Below, piece after piece: positions 17,327-26,401 of a stretch of DNA of 47,209 bases (the first letter of the stretch is position 1; the number at the start of each line of letters is the position of its first letter). The stretch spans positions 1 through 47,209 of the forward strand of contig JAFNXL010000043.1 in NCBI GenBank assembly GCA_017379075.1, written 5' to 3'. The notes under the pieces were generated by a model, which ran no database searches, was not told where the DNA came from, and worked only from the letters and a program-made list of their open reading frames with translations. Both the position numbers and the translations under genes were made by a program. Source of the stretch: Bacteroidaceae bacterium (GTDB taxonomy: Bacteria; Bacteroidota; Bacteroidia; Bacteroidales; Bacteroidaceae).

Positions 17327-18190
17327 TTATCCGTATATTATCTTTCCAGTTTCCTTATCAGTATTCTCGTCAATGAATGACTTGTTATATTGAGTCATTC
17401 CTCGCAAGGACATTCCCATATTGGAGAATCCGCCATCATGGAAAAGGGTCTGCATAGTAACCTTTCTGGTAAGGTCGGAGAACATCACAACGCAGTAGTC
17501 TGCGCATTCGTCCGCATTGGCATTGCCAAGGGGTGACATACGGTCTGCAAAGTCAAACAAGCCGTCAAAACCTTTGATACCACCGCCAGCTGTGGTGTAA
17601 GTGGGCGACTGAGAAATGGTATTCACACGAACGCCTTTCTCACGTCCATAAATGTAGCCAAAGCTGCGGGCAATACTTTCAAGCAAAGACTTGGCATCAG
17701 CCATATCATTGTATCCGAAGAATGTACGATGGCTTGCCACATAAGTGAGCGCCAGAACAGATGCAAAATCGTTCAAAGCATCCAATTTCTTGGCCACCTG
17801 AAGCATCTTGTGGAAAGAAATAGCGGAGATGTCAAGTGTCTTGTCAAGCAATCCATAGTCCAGATCATCGTAAGGACGCTTCTTACGCATGTTGGCAGAC
17901 ATGGCACAAGAGTGAAGAACGAAATCAATCTTACCACCCAAAACCTGCATGGCTTCGCTGAAAAGCATCTCAAGGTCTTCCACTTTGGTTGCGTCTGCAG
18001 CGATAACCGTTGAACCGGTCTGCTCTGCCAATTGTGAAATTGTACCCATTCTACAGGCAACGGGTGTATTGGTAAGCACCAATTGTGCTCCTTCCTCAAC
18101 GGCACGCTCTGCCACTTTCCAGGCAATGGACTGGTCATTAAGCGCACCGAAGATGATGCCGCGTTTTCCTTTTAATAAATTGTATGCCAT
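17327..18190 (-). CDS. fabI: Enoyl-[acyl-carrier-protein] reductase (NADH), FabI type
   Basis: This 287-residue cytosolic short-chain-dehydrogenase-fold enzyme catalyses the last step of each fatty-acid elongation cycle. The nucleotide-binding segment is KRGIIFGALNDQSIAW. The FabI active-site pair Y-x6-K is Y160 and K167 (YNDMADAK), and the substrate-loop region is RVNTISQSPTYTTAGGGI. It is about 25 residues longer than E. coli FabI, as usual for Bacteroidota. It lies 15 bases after carB on the same strand, so it is probably co-transcribed with carB although the pathways differ. Confidence 0.95.
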   Translation of the reverse strand: MAYNLLKGKRGIIFGALNDQSIAWKVAERAVEEGAQLVLTNTPVACRMGTISQLAEQTGSTVIAADATKVEDLEMLFSEAMQVLGGKIDFVLHSCAMSANMRKKRPYDDLDYGLLDKTLDISAISFHKMLQVAKKLDALNDFASVLALTYVASHRTFFGYNDMADAKSLLESIARSFGYIYGREKGVRVNTISQSPTYTTAGGGIKGFDGLFDFADRMSPLGNANADECADYCVVMFSDLTRKVTMQTLFHDGGFSNMGMSLRGMTQYNKSFIDENTDKETGKIIYG

Positions 18191-18205
18191 TATTTTATCA
18201 ATACT

Positions 18206-21200
18206 TTATTCGTATTCCTGCCAACTCTTAATCTGGATGTCATCCAGCTGCAATGACGTAAACGCCTCGATGAATGCCTTTGCCAAACGAGCGTTGGTGA
18301 TGAGAGGAATATTATGGTCAATTGCACCACGACGAATCTTATATCCGTTGGTCAGTTCACGCTTTGTATGGTTCTTGGGAATATTGATAATCAGATCGAA
18401 GCAATGCTCGCTGATCATGTTCATTACATTGTTTTCAGAATCATCATGCTCATCGGGCCAATATACGGGAGTGGCATCCACACCATTTTCCTTCAAGAAC
18501 TTAGCAGTTCCTGCAGTTGCACAAATATTGTATCCAGCATTTACCAATGAGTGTGCCACATCCAGCAAAGCTACCTTGCTCTTTGTCTCTCCGCTACTTA
18601 CCATGATACTCTTCTCCTTTGAAGGAATATTGTATCCAGTGGCGATGAGGGCATTGAGCAGTGCCTCGTTATAATCATCTCCAAGACAGCCTACTTCGCC
18701 AGTTGAAGACATATCTACGCCCAATACGGGGTCTGCATTCTGCAAACGCGCAAAAGAGAACTGGCTTGCCTTCACACCGATGCGGTCAATATCAAACGCA
18801 CTCTTGTCGGGCTTGCTGTATGGTGCATCGAGCATAATCTTTGTTGCGGTCTCGATGAAGTTGCGCTTAAGCACCTTGCTCACGAAGGGGAAGGAACGGC
18901 TAGCACGCAAGTTACACTCGATAACCTTCACAATGCTACCCTTGGCGAGGAACTGGATATTGAAAGGACCTGAAATATTAAGTTCCTTGGCAATGGCGCG
19001 TGAAATCTTCTTGATACGGCGTGCTGTTGCGAAAGAAATCTGCTGGGCGGGGAATACCATTGTGGCGTCACCAGAGTGTACACCGGCATATTCCACATGC
19101 TCACTGATGGCGTATTCAACAATCTCGCCATTCTGTGCCACTGCATCAAATTCGATTTCATTTGTTTCCTGCATAAACTGGCTGATTACCACAGGATATT
19201 CCTTGCTCACCTCAGATGCCATTTCCAGGAAACGCTTCAGTTCATCATCGTCATGACAAACATTCATAGCAGCTCCGGAAAGCACATAACTGGGACGTAC
19301 AAGAACGGGATAACCCACCTTGTCCACAAAGGCTTTCACATCGTCCATTGAGGTCAGTGCGCTCCATTCCGGCTGGTCAATGCCTAACTGGTCAAGCATT
19401 GCAGAGAACTTGTTGCGGTTCTCAGCGCGGTCAATGCTGATGGGTGATGTGCCCAAAATGGGTACACCCTGACGATAGAGTTTCATTGCCAAATTGTTGG
19501 GAATCTGACCACCCACTGAAACAATTACACCACGAGGCTGTTCCAGATCTATCACATCGAGTACACGCTCGAAAGAAAGTTCGTCAAAGTACAGACGGTC
19601 ACACATATCGTAGTCTGTAGAAACGGTCTCGGGGTTATAATTAATCATGATGCTCTTATAGCCCAGTTTACGTGCGGTATTGATGGCATTTACAGAACAC
19701 CAGTCAAACTCCACGCTTGAACCGATACGATATGCACCAGAACCCATTACGATGACACTCTTCTCATTATTATAATAATTAATGTCATAACCCTCTACTG
19801 CATAGGTCATGTAGAGATAGTTGGTAAGATCGGGGTGCTCGCTGGCAACAGTAGGAATTCTCTTTACAGCAGGAACAATACCGAGTTTCTTACGGTAAGC
19901 ACGCACGCTGAGGTTTTCCTTCTCCATGTTTCCTGCAGCATCCTTCAGCACAAATCGGGCAATTTGGAAGTCGCTGAAGCCCATAACCTTTGCCTGTCGC
20001 ATTACATCAGCGGGAATTTCCTCAACACTGTTGTATTCGCTCAGCTTTGCCTTATAATCCACTATGTTCTTCAGTCTCTCAAGGAACCAGGGATCAATTT
20101 TTGTAAGTTCTACAATACGATCAATAGTATAACCCTCTTCCAACGCCTGGGCAATAGCAAAGACACGCAAGTCTGTGGGGTTGGCCAGTTCGTCATCAAG
20201 ATTCTCGAACTTGGTATGATCATTACCAACAAAACCATGCATACCCTGTCCAATCATGCGCAGACCCTTCTGGATAAGCTCTTCAAAAGTGCGTCCGATT
20301 GACATGATTTCTCCAACAGACTTCATGCTTGAACCAATTCTGCGGCTTACGCCAGCAAACTTGGTGAGGTCCCAACGGGGAATCTTGCAAATGAGGTAGT
20401 CCAGAGAAGGAGCCACATAAGCAGAATTGGTTGTTCCCATTTCGCCAATCTGATCCAATGTATAGCCCAAAGCAATCTTTGCGGCAACGAAAGCCAAAGG
20501 ATAACCAGTTGCCTTAGACGCCAAAGCAGAAGAGCGGCTCAAACGGGCATTGATTTCAATGATACGATAGTCATTGGTAACGGCATTGAATGCATACTGG
20601 ATGTTACATTCACCTACAATGTTAAGATGACGAACACACTTAACGGCAATTTCCTGAAGCATCTTCACCTGGCCTTCTGTAAGCGAGCAGGTTGGAGCCA
20701 CCACGATGGATTCACCAGTATGAATGCCCAGAGGGTCGAAGTTTTCCATGCTTGCCACGGTAAAGCAACGGTCGTTGGCATCGCGGATTACCTCGAATTC
20801 AATTTCCTTCCATCCCTTCAAGCTCTCTTCAACCAGTACCTGGGGTGCAAAGGTGAAAGCAGATTCTGCCAGTTCGATGAAAGATTTCTCGTCCTGACAA
20901 ACTCCAGAACCCAAACCGCCAAGCGCATAGGCCGAACGAATCATGATGGGGTAACCGATGCGACGGGCCGCCTCAACGGCATCTTCAATGCTCTCGCAAG
21001 CCTGGCTTACGGGAACCTTCATGTCTATCTTATTAAGTTCCTTTACAAACAGGTCTCTGTCCTCAGTGTTCATGATGGCTTCCACACTGGTACCGAGAAC
21101 CTCCACTCCGTACTCCTTCAACGTACCGTTGAGGTAAAGTTCTGTACCGCAGTTGAGCGCTGTCTGTCCACCAAAAGCCAAAAGGATACCATCGGGACGT

Positions 21201-21436
21201 TCCTTTTTGATAATTTCGGTTACAAAGTGAGTATTTACAGGAAGGAAATATACCTTGTCAGCAATTCCTTCACTTGTTTGGATTGTAGCAATATTCGGAT
21301 TGACCAGAATTGAGCGTATACCCTCTTCACGCAATGCCTTGAGTGCTTGACTGCCTGAGTAATCAAATTCTCCTGCCTGACCGATTTTCAATGCTCCCGA
21401 ACCAAGGACGAGCACATTCTTCAATGTCTTCTTCAT
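18206..21436 (-). CDS. carB: Carbamoyl-phosphate synthase large subunit
   Basis: This 1076-residue subunit makes carbamoyl phosphate from bicarbonate, ATP and ammonia supplied by the small subunit, for arginine and pyrimidine synthesis. It starts MKKTLKNVLVLGSGALKIGQAGEFDYSG in two adjoining quotes of the family N-terminus: KVLVLGSG-like and GQAGEFDYSG. Two ATP-grasp halves each open with GSGAxxIG (near residues 12 and 565), and a C-terminal MGS-like allosteric domain follows (about 935-1070). The small subunit gene carA is not adjacent. The promoter is at 21472-21505, and fabI follows after 15 bases. Confidence 0.96.
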   Translation of the reverse strand: MKKTLKNVLVLGSGALKIGQAGEFDYSGSQALKALREEGIRSILVNPNIATIQTSEGIADKVYFLPVNTHFVTEIIKKERPDGILLAFGGQTALNCGTELYLNGTLKEYGVEVLGTSVEAIMNTEDRDLFVKELNKIDMKVPVSQACESIEDAVEAARRIGYPIMIRSAYALGGLGSGVCQDEKSFIELAESAFTFAPQVLVEESLKGWKEIEFEVIRDANDRCFTVASMENFDPLGIHTGESIVVAPTCSLTEGQVKMLQEIAVKCVRHLNIVGECNIQYAFNAVTNDYRIIEINARLSRSSALASKATGYPLAFVAAKIALGYTLDQIGEMGTTNSAYVAPSLDYLICKIPRWDLTKFAGVSRRIGSSMKSVGEIMSIGRTFEELIQKGLRMIGQGMHGFVGNDHTKFENLDDELANPTDLRVFAIAQALEEGYTIDRIVELTKIDPWFLERLKNIVDYKAKLSEYNSVEEIPADVMRQAKVMGFSDFQIARFVLKDAAGNMEKENLSVRAYRKKLGIVPAVKRIPTVASEHPDLTNYLYMTYAVEGYDINYYNNEKSVIVMGSGAYRIGSSVEFDWCSVNAINTARKLGYKSIMINYNPETVSTDYDMCDRLYFDELSFERVLDVIDLEQPRGVIVSVGGQIPNNLAMKLYRQGVPILGTSPISIDRAENRNKFSAMLDQLGIDQPEWSALTSMDDVKAFVDKVGYPVLVRPSYVLSGAAMNVCHDDDELKRFLEMASEVSKEYPVVISQFMQETNEIEFDAVAQNGEIVEYAISEHVEYAGVHSGDATMVFPAQQISFATARRIKKISRAIAKELNISGPFNIQFLAKGSIVKVIECNLRASRSFPFVSKVLKRNFIETATKIMLDAPYSKPDKSAFDIDRIGVKASQFSFARLQNADPVLGVDMSSTGEVGCLGDDYNEALLNALIATGYNIPSKEKSIMVSSGETKSKVALLDVAHSLVNAGYNICATAGTAKFLKENGVDATPVYWPDEHDDSENNVMNMISEHCFDLIINIPKNHTKRELTNGYKIRRGAIDHNIPLITNARLAKAFIEAFTSLQLDDIQIKSWQEYE

Positions 21437-21471
21437 TATCGTATTTTTGGTAGTTGGTTTCTTAAATTATG

Positions 21472-21505
21472 CAAAGGTAATGAAAATTTTTCAGATTATC
21501 CCAAA
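21472..21505 (-). promoter_or_regulatory. Promoter of carB-fabI
   Basis: On the minus strand, TACCTTTG (21472-21479) is preceded by TTTG (21502-21505) with a 22-base spacer, slightly longer than the usual 19-21. The leader is about 30 bases. Confidence 0.6.
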
Positions 21506-21584
21506 AAACCTTCACTACCTTTGCCTTAACCCGTAAAAAAGTTTTGTTTTTCTTACATTAATTGCATTTTTTGACAATTTGCTC

Positions 21585-22511
21585 TTAACGGCCACCACGT
21601 CCACTTCTTGACTCCCGGCCTGCTCCAGAGCCTCGGGAAGGAGAACTATGCGAGTTACGGTGTGGGCGTTGCTGACTGCCCACTGACGCGCTTCGCGATT
21701 GAGAAGTCATTCCCTGCGGACGGTTAACTGTTGTGCGAGTGCTACTATTCTTGAAACTTACACGACCATTGCGTCCATGAGAAATATTAGGCTTTACAGC
21801 ATCGCTTGAAGAGCGTTCAACCCTTGAACCGCGACCCGACTGGACGCTGCCTCTTTCTTGGCGGGGTGAAACGGGACGGTCTGCACGGGGACGGGCATCG
21901 GAACGCACACTTCCATCTCTCATACCAGAAGGCCTGCCCTGCCCTTTATCGGGCAAACTGAAACTATATCCATTACCACGCACGGTTCTTCCGCCTCCAC
22001 GGTGATCGCGATGTACCTGGCCCATGTGTGTACCCCTAAAGCCTTTATTCCAAGAAGGTCTGCGACCAGCATAGAAACCATTGTGATAATGAGTGCGGGC
22101 ATGACCACCTACGTAATGGTGATACACTCGAGGATGCGAATAGAAGAAATGACCTCTTGCATAATGGCTATAGATGGGAAATTGCCAGCAGGAATTGCGC
22201 CAGATAACGGGACGCAGGAAATAATCTGCAGCCATAAAAAGGCTGTACTGCCAATCATAAAGAATATCACGGAGATCGGCGCAACGATGACGGTAGCACA
22301 ATCCATTGATATCGCGGTGCGAACGCAGGCTAAGCAAATAATCGAGGTTGATTTCATAAGCATAATCATACTGGTCTGCATTGAGATTCAGCTCGTATGC
22401 CATCTTATCCGTAAGATAAAGGGCCTCGTTACGTGCCTGCTCGTAACTCATTGAAAAGGCCGCAAAGCAAGTCATACAGGCAAAAAACAATGTCAAAATG
22501 TAGCGTTTCAT
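21585..22511 (-). CDS. Secreted Arg/Ser/Gly-rich basic protein
   Basis: This 308-residue protein starts with a signal peptide (MKRYILTLFFACMTCFAAFS). Residues about 20-100 are ordered and look helical (ARNEALYLTDKMAYELNLN, then YAYEINLDYLLSL). A His/Tyr-rich middle follows, and from about 150 the chain is low-complexity, strongly basic and rich in Arg, Ser and Gly, ending GRGGR. I recognise the N-terminal pattern as a Bacteroidales-only secreted family without a named function. The basic tail could bind polyanions such as nucleic acid or acidic glycans; that is inference. It has its own -7 box (22562-22569). Confidence 0.75.
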   Translation of the reverse strand: MKRYILTLFFACMTCFAAFSMSYEQARNEALYLTDKMAYELNLNADQYDYAYEINLDYLLSLRSHRDINGLCYRHRCADLRDILYDWQYSLFMAADYFLRPVIWRNSCWQFPIYSHYARGHFFYSHPRVYHHYVGGHARTHYHNGFYAGRRPSWNKGFRGTHMGQVHRDHRGGGRTVRGNGYSFSLPDKGQGRPSGMRDGSVRSDARPRADRPVSPRQERGSVQSGRGSRVERSSSDAVKPNISHGRNGRVSFKNSSTRTTVNRPQGMTSQSRSASVGSQQRPHRNSHSSPSRGSGAGRESRSGRGGR

Positions 22512-23034
22512 AATATTCTCCTTTCTTTTTAACTTTTCAACTTTAATTATGTTTTCTGCTGCAAAATTATATGTTTTACCATGAACGGAAAAGATGTTTT
22601 CCCTATCTTGCGCGGGATTTTTCCTATTTCAATGATGGTTTTGCCGTGTTTTATATGCAACAGAAGCAGAAATTCGCATTAAAATTACGATAAAAGTCCT
22701 ATTTCAATCCACGAAATGCAAAACCAACAAGAAGGCTATATGTAAAGATTTTTCAAATGAATATTGTTTAGTACACGAGGAAATGAAATTTTCCTCGGGA
22801 CGCAGTTCAAACTACATCGCGAGGAAAATCATTATGTCTTGCGTTACCTAAAAACCTATGTAAATATATTTTACCAAAACTATCCACGCTTTTTGTATTT
22901 TTGCATTTTTGCATTCAGAAAAATGTATACATATTCACCGGAAAAACAACTCACCATTATAATATAATAATGTGTTGCTTTTTGCGTGACTGCATGGATG
23001 AGCGCTTTTGGCGATGTGCAAAACTTAAAAGGTC
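22512..23034. other. 523-base AT-rich spacer with orphan promoter-like box
   Basis: No credible gene lies here. The minus-strand -7 box TAATTTTG at 22562-22569 serves the upstream basic-protein gene. CGAGGAAA (22776-22783) pairs with TTTCCTCG (22790-22797), and CGAGGAAAA recurs at 22820-22828. A plus-strand TATTTTTG (22896-22903) matches the -7 consensus, but no gene follows on that strand before ispE ends at 23035. The frame at 22764-22967 has no family features and is rejected. Confidence 0.6.
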
Positions 23035-23850
23035 TTACGGCAGCACACAGGTATAGAGGAAATGGTCAGAAAACTCATTCCCCACATCAATGGGAGTGCG
23101 GAAAAGCCCGAACACACTGCTTCCGCTTCCGCTCATTGAGGCATAGTCCGCACCAAGCTCATAAAGTCTGTCACGAATGCCCTGCACTACGGGATGAAGC
23201 GGGAAGACACTCTTTTCAAAATCATTGACCATGCGACCACTCCATGTTTCCACAGAGTCGGCAACCAAATCTTTTAAATCATAAAGCGGACGGCAAGGGG
23301 TTACGGCCGAATAGGCCTCGCGGGTTGAAATAAAATCATCTGGCTTAACCAAGACAAGGAACCATCCGGAAAGATTCAGTTCTATAGGAGAAAAAACATT
23401 GCCTATACCCTCTGCAAACACAGGCTTATTCTGTATGAAAACCGCACAGTCTGCACCCAACGTAACAGCCAAACGCTCCATTTCTTCCACAGAAAGACCC
23501 AGCGAAAAATTATCGTTCAACATCTTTATCATGAACGCCGCATCACTACTTCCGCCACCAAGTCCGGCTCCGTTGGGTATGTTTTTGGTCAATACCACAC
23601 GAATGGGAGGTATGACATGGCCTGCTGCTCTAAGCAACTTTACGGCACGCCACACCAAATTGTCAAAGATATCGCCGTCAACGGGTATTCCCTTTACCTC
23701 AATCTGGTCTGTTTCCGATTCTTCCAAGACAAGTTCGTCGCACAAAGGAACAGGATAGAAAACTGTCTCAAGGTTGTGATAGCCATCGGGACGGCGTTCA
23801 ACCACGTTAAGACCTAAATTTATCTTACAATTGGGGTGTGTAATTATCAT
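23035..23850 (-). CDS. ispE: 4-diphosphocytidyl-2-C-methyl-D-erythritol kinase
   Basis: This 271-residue GHMP-family kinase phosphorylates CDP-methylerythritol in the non-mevalonate isoprenoid pathway, in the cytosol. Visible signatures are the N-terminal NCKINLGLNVVERRPDGYH, the ATP-binding loop IPNGAGLGGGSSDAA at 91-105, and the C-terminal MSGSGSSVFGLF. Its start overlaps the stop of the lipid-kinase gene by four bases (23847-23850), so it is translated from the same minus-strand transcript. No terminator is obvious after it. Confidence 0.95.
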   Translation of the reverse strand: MIITHPNCKINLGLNVVERRPDGYHNLETVFYPVPLCDELVLEESETDQIEVKGIPVDGDIFDNLVWRAVKLLRAAGHVIPPIRVVLTKNIPNGAGLGGGSSDAAFMIKMLNDNFSLGLSVEEMERLAVTLGADCAVFIQNKPVFAEGIGNVFSPIELNLSGWFLVLVKPDDFISTREAYSAVTPCRPLYDLKDLVADSVETWSGRMVNDFEKSVFPLHPVVQGIRDRLYELGADYASMSGSGSSVFGLFRTPIDVGNEFSDHFLYTCVLP

Positions 23851-24890
23851 GACTTTAATTTTCTGAGCAATTCTTTATTTATAATCTTTATTCTGCGTGG
23901 AGTCTTCTTTATATCGTCCTTTAGTTGGGTAAACTCTTCGTTCATATCGTTGTACAGGTCATTGAACATTCGCAACAATGGAGGGAGCGAAGGTTGTTCG
24001 TTAGTGTTTACCACCATTCTTATGTCGTGGGGGAAAAGCTCAATCTCAAGATCAGCCACCTCGTCCTTTGGGTCTCCATCAAAATGGATTACCCCTGGCT
24101 GAGAACGGTGTATGACAAGTCTTCGGCATCGGAATGTGCGGATATGGCTGTTACGCTGTATCTTCTTGTTGAGCAGCTGGATGGTTATCTGTGGGGCCTC
24201 AAGCATTGTAAAGGGTTGCATGATGGTGACATCCATCAACCCATCGCTCATACTTGCCGAAGGTGCTATATAGACATTGTTGCCATATTGGCTGGCGTTG
24301 GCACAGGCAATAAGAAAGGCATTATACTTTTCAGTCTTACCATCCTCGCCGTCCACCTCAATCTCGTAAGTTTCGGGCTTGTATTTCAGCCCCTCCATCA
24401 GCGTGTTTTCGATATAAGAACGAAGTCCGCGCTTGGCGCTATTGGCAAACTTGCTGCTGACAAAGGCATCAAACCCCACACCACAGGTACAGAAAAAGGG
24501 AGTGCCGTTGATGCGACCATAATCCAATTCTTGGATAACACATTCGTTCAGCACCTGCAAAGCACCTTCCGGATTCATTGGGATATACAGATGGCGCGCC
24601 AATCCGTTTCCGCTTCCGCAGGGAATAATGCCCAAAGCCGTCTTGGTGTGGATGAGCGAGCGGGCAACCTCATTTACGGTTCCATCTCCTCCAACAGCCA
24701 CTACAACATCCACACTATTGAACACTGCTTCACGCGCAAGTTCGGCTGCATGGCCACTGTATTCAGTATAGCACACTTTTGTGTCGAACTTTTCAGTGTC
24801 CATGAACCTGGGAATCATCTCCACTATCCGCTTCTTGTTTTCTGTGCCGGAAATGGGATTTACCAAAAACCAAACCTTTTTCTTTTTCAT
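23847..24890 (-). CDS. Diacylglycerol-kinase-family lipid kinase
   Basis: The protein has 347 residues from the ATG at 24890 (MKKKKVWFLVNPISG). A longer start at 24911 would sit inside the -7 box (24909-24916) and is rejected. Family motifs are NPISG (11-15), the glycine-rich VAVGGDGTVNEV (64-75) and GSGNGLARH (92-100). The C-terminal region has GVIHFDGDP. The family phosphorylates diacylglycerol, sphingoid bases or ceramides at the inner membrane. It is divergent from serine palmitoyltransferase, the first enzyme of sphingolipid synthesis, so a sphingolipid substrate is worth considering; the sequence alone does not decide it. It overlaps ispE. Confidence 0.88.
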   Translation of the reverse strand: MKKKKVWFLVNPISGTENKKRIVEMIPRFMDTEKFDTKVCYTEYSGHAAELAREAVFNSVDVVVAVGGDGTVNEVARSLIHTKTALGIIPCGSGNGLARHLYIPMNPEGALQVLNECVIQELDYGRINGTPFFCTCGVGFDAFVSSKFANSAKRGLRSYIENTLMEGLKYKPETYEIEVDGEDGKTEKYNAFLIACANASQYGNNVYIAPSASMSDGLMDVTIMQPFTMLEAPQITIQLLNKKIQRNSHIRTFRCRRLVIHRSQPGVIHFDGDPKDEVADLEIELFPHDIRMVVNTNEQPSLPPLLRMFNDLYNDMNEEFTQLKDDIKKTPRRIKIINKELLRKLKS

Positions 24891-24908
24891 CTTAAAATTA
24901 CGTTCATG

Positions 24909-24916
24909 CAAAATTA
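24909..24916 (-). promoter_or_regulatory. -7 box of the lipid kinase-ispE operon
   Basis: TAATTTTG on the minus strand matches TAnnTTTG. It places transcription start near 24902 and so supports the start codon at 24890, with a leader of about 12 bases. Confidence 0.6.
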
Positions 24917-25011
24917 GAAAGAATATTTCTTAGTTATTGCATTAAATGTGCCTTTTGTGCAATATTGATATGTTTTTTAACAGAACTTGATGATATTTGA
25001 AAAAAAAGAGC

Positions 25012-25019
25012 TAACTTTG
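25012..25019 (+). promoter_or_regulatory. -7 box of spt
   Basis: TAACTTTG matches the consensus; a TTG-containing segment lies about 22 bases upstream. Transcription from near 25026 supports the start at 25058 rather than the upstream in-frame codon at 25034. Confidence 0.7.
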
Positions 25020-25057
25020 CATAGTTTTTAAAATTGATAGATTTTAATATTTACATA

Positions 25058-26242
25058 ATGGGTTTACTACAAGAAAGATGCGCCAAGTACACTTTGCCAC
25101 AGGAATTCATGGCACAGGGAATCTATCCCTATTTCCGTGAAATTGAAGGCAAGCAAGGTACAGAGGTAATGATGGACGGACATCGCGTGCTGATGTTCGG
25201 TTCAAACGCATACACCGGCCTTACCGGCGACCAACGAGTGATTGACGCCGGAATTGCAGCTATGCAACGTTATGGAAGCGGATGTGCAGGAAGCCGTTTT
25301 CTGAATGGCACACTGGACATTCATGTTCAGTTGGAAAAAGAGTTGGCTGAATTTGTGGGCAAAGATGAAACGCTTTGCTTCCCCACCGGATTCACCGTAA
25401 ACAGCGGAGTTATCAGCCAGCTGGTTGACAGAAACGACTATATTATCTGTGATGACCGTGACCACGCCAGTATCGTGGACGGACGCAGATTGAGTTTTGC
25501 CACCCAGTTGAAATTCAAGCACAATGACATGGAAGACCTTGAAAAGCAACTCCAGAAGTGCGAGCCCAACCGCGTTAAACTGATTATCGTGGACGGTGTC
25601 TTCAGCATGGAGGGCGACCTTTGCAATCTTCCCGCCATCATTGAACTGAAGAAAAAATACAACGCAACCGTTATGGTGGACGAAGCCCACGGACTTGGCG
25701 TGTTCGGACGTCAGGGACGAGGTGTCTGCGACCATTTTGGTTTGACTAAAGAAGTTGACCTCATCATGGGTACCTTCTCAAAGAGTCTTGCCAGCATTGG
25801 TGGATTTATTGCCGCAGACAGTTCCATTATCAATTGGCTTAGACACACCTGCCGCACCTACATCTTCAGCGCAAGCTGCACCCCCGCTGCCACAGCCGCA
25901 GCACGCGAAGCACTGCGCATCATCCAGGCAGAGCCAGAACGTCTGGAAGCACTGTGGAACGTAACAAAATACGCACTTAAGCGCTTCCGCGAAGAAGGTT
26001 TTGAGATTGGTGACACCGAAAGCCCCATCATTCCTCTTTATGTACGCAATACAGACAAGACCTTCATGGCCGTTGCCCGTGCATTTGAAGAAGGAGTGTT
26101 CATCAATCCGGTTATCCCACCTGCATGCGCTCCCCAGGACACACTGGTAAGGTATGCGCTGATGGCAAACCACACCTTCGAACAAGTGGACGAATCTGTC
26201 GAAAAGCTCAAGAAAGTATTCAAGGAATTGGAAATCATATAA
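25058..26242 (+). CDS. spt: Serine palmitoyltransferase
   Basis: This 394-residue PLP enzyme of the alpha-oxoamine synthase family condenses serine with palmitoyl-CoA to 3-ketosphinganine, the first step of sphingolipid synthesis. The PLP-binding lysine is K242 (GTFSKSLASIGG), with D208 and H211 in VDEAHGLG and H136 in DDRDHASIVDG. The N-terminus MGLLQERCAKYTLPQEFMAQ and the whole sequence closely resemble, from memory, Bacteroides SPT rather than KBL or BioF. It is monocistronic, with a promoter at 25012-25019 and a strong terminator. It is divergent from a lipid kinase. Confidence 0.92.
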   Translation: MGLLQERCAKYTLPQEFMAQGIYPYFREIEGKQGTEVMMDGHRVLMFGSNAYTGLTGDQRVIDAGIAAMQRYGSGCAGSRFLNGTLDIHVQLEKELAEFVGKDETLCFPTGFTVNSGVISQLVDRNDYIICDDRDHASIVDGRRLSFATQLKFKHNDMEDLEKQLQKCEPNRVKLIIVDGVFSMEGDLCNLPAIIELKKKYNATVMVDEAHGLGVFGRQGRGVCDHFGLTKEVDLIMGTFSKSLASIGGFIAADSSIINWLRHTCRTYIFSASCTPAATAAAREALRIIQAEPERLEALWNVTKYALKRFREEGFEIGDTESPIIPLYVRNTDKTFMAVARAFEEGVFINPVIPPACAPQDTLVRYALMANHTFEQVDESVEKLKKVFKELEII

Positions 26243-26264
26243 TCCGCACAATTCAAACAAATCT

Positions 26265-26300
26265 GCAAGAGGCACCAACACTGGATGCCTCTTGCTTTTT
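26265..26300 (+). terminator. Intrinsic terminator of spt
   Basis: GCAAGAGGCA (26265-26274) pairs with TGCCTCTTGC (26286-26295) over an 11-base loop and is followed by TTTTT. Confidence 0.92.
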
Positions 26301-26359
26301 GAATGGTTAATTGTAAAGCTATTGATTTGTTCATTTTAACACCTTATAATATATAATGT

Positions 26360-26390
26360 TTTGGTGAATCACAAAAAATCATTACCTTTG
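26360..26390 (+). promoter_or_regulatory. Promoter of the amidase-MCE operon
   Basis: TTTG (26360-26363), a 19-base spacer and TACCTTTG (26383-26390) match the consensus. The predicted transcription start, near 26397, leaves only about 5-11 bases before the start codons at 26402 and 26408, so the mRNA is almost leaderless. Confidence 0.75.
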
Positions 26391-26401
26391 CGGCAGAAAA
26401 A

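Noticed and set aside
22764-22967. 67-codon open frame in the spacer before ispE
   Set aside because: It has an aromatic-rich composition from AT-rich DNA, no family, and contains the promoter-like box within itself.
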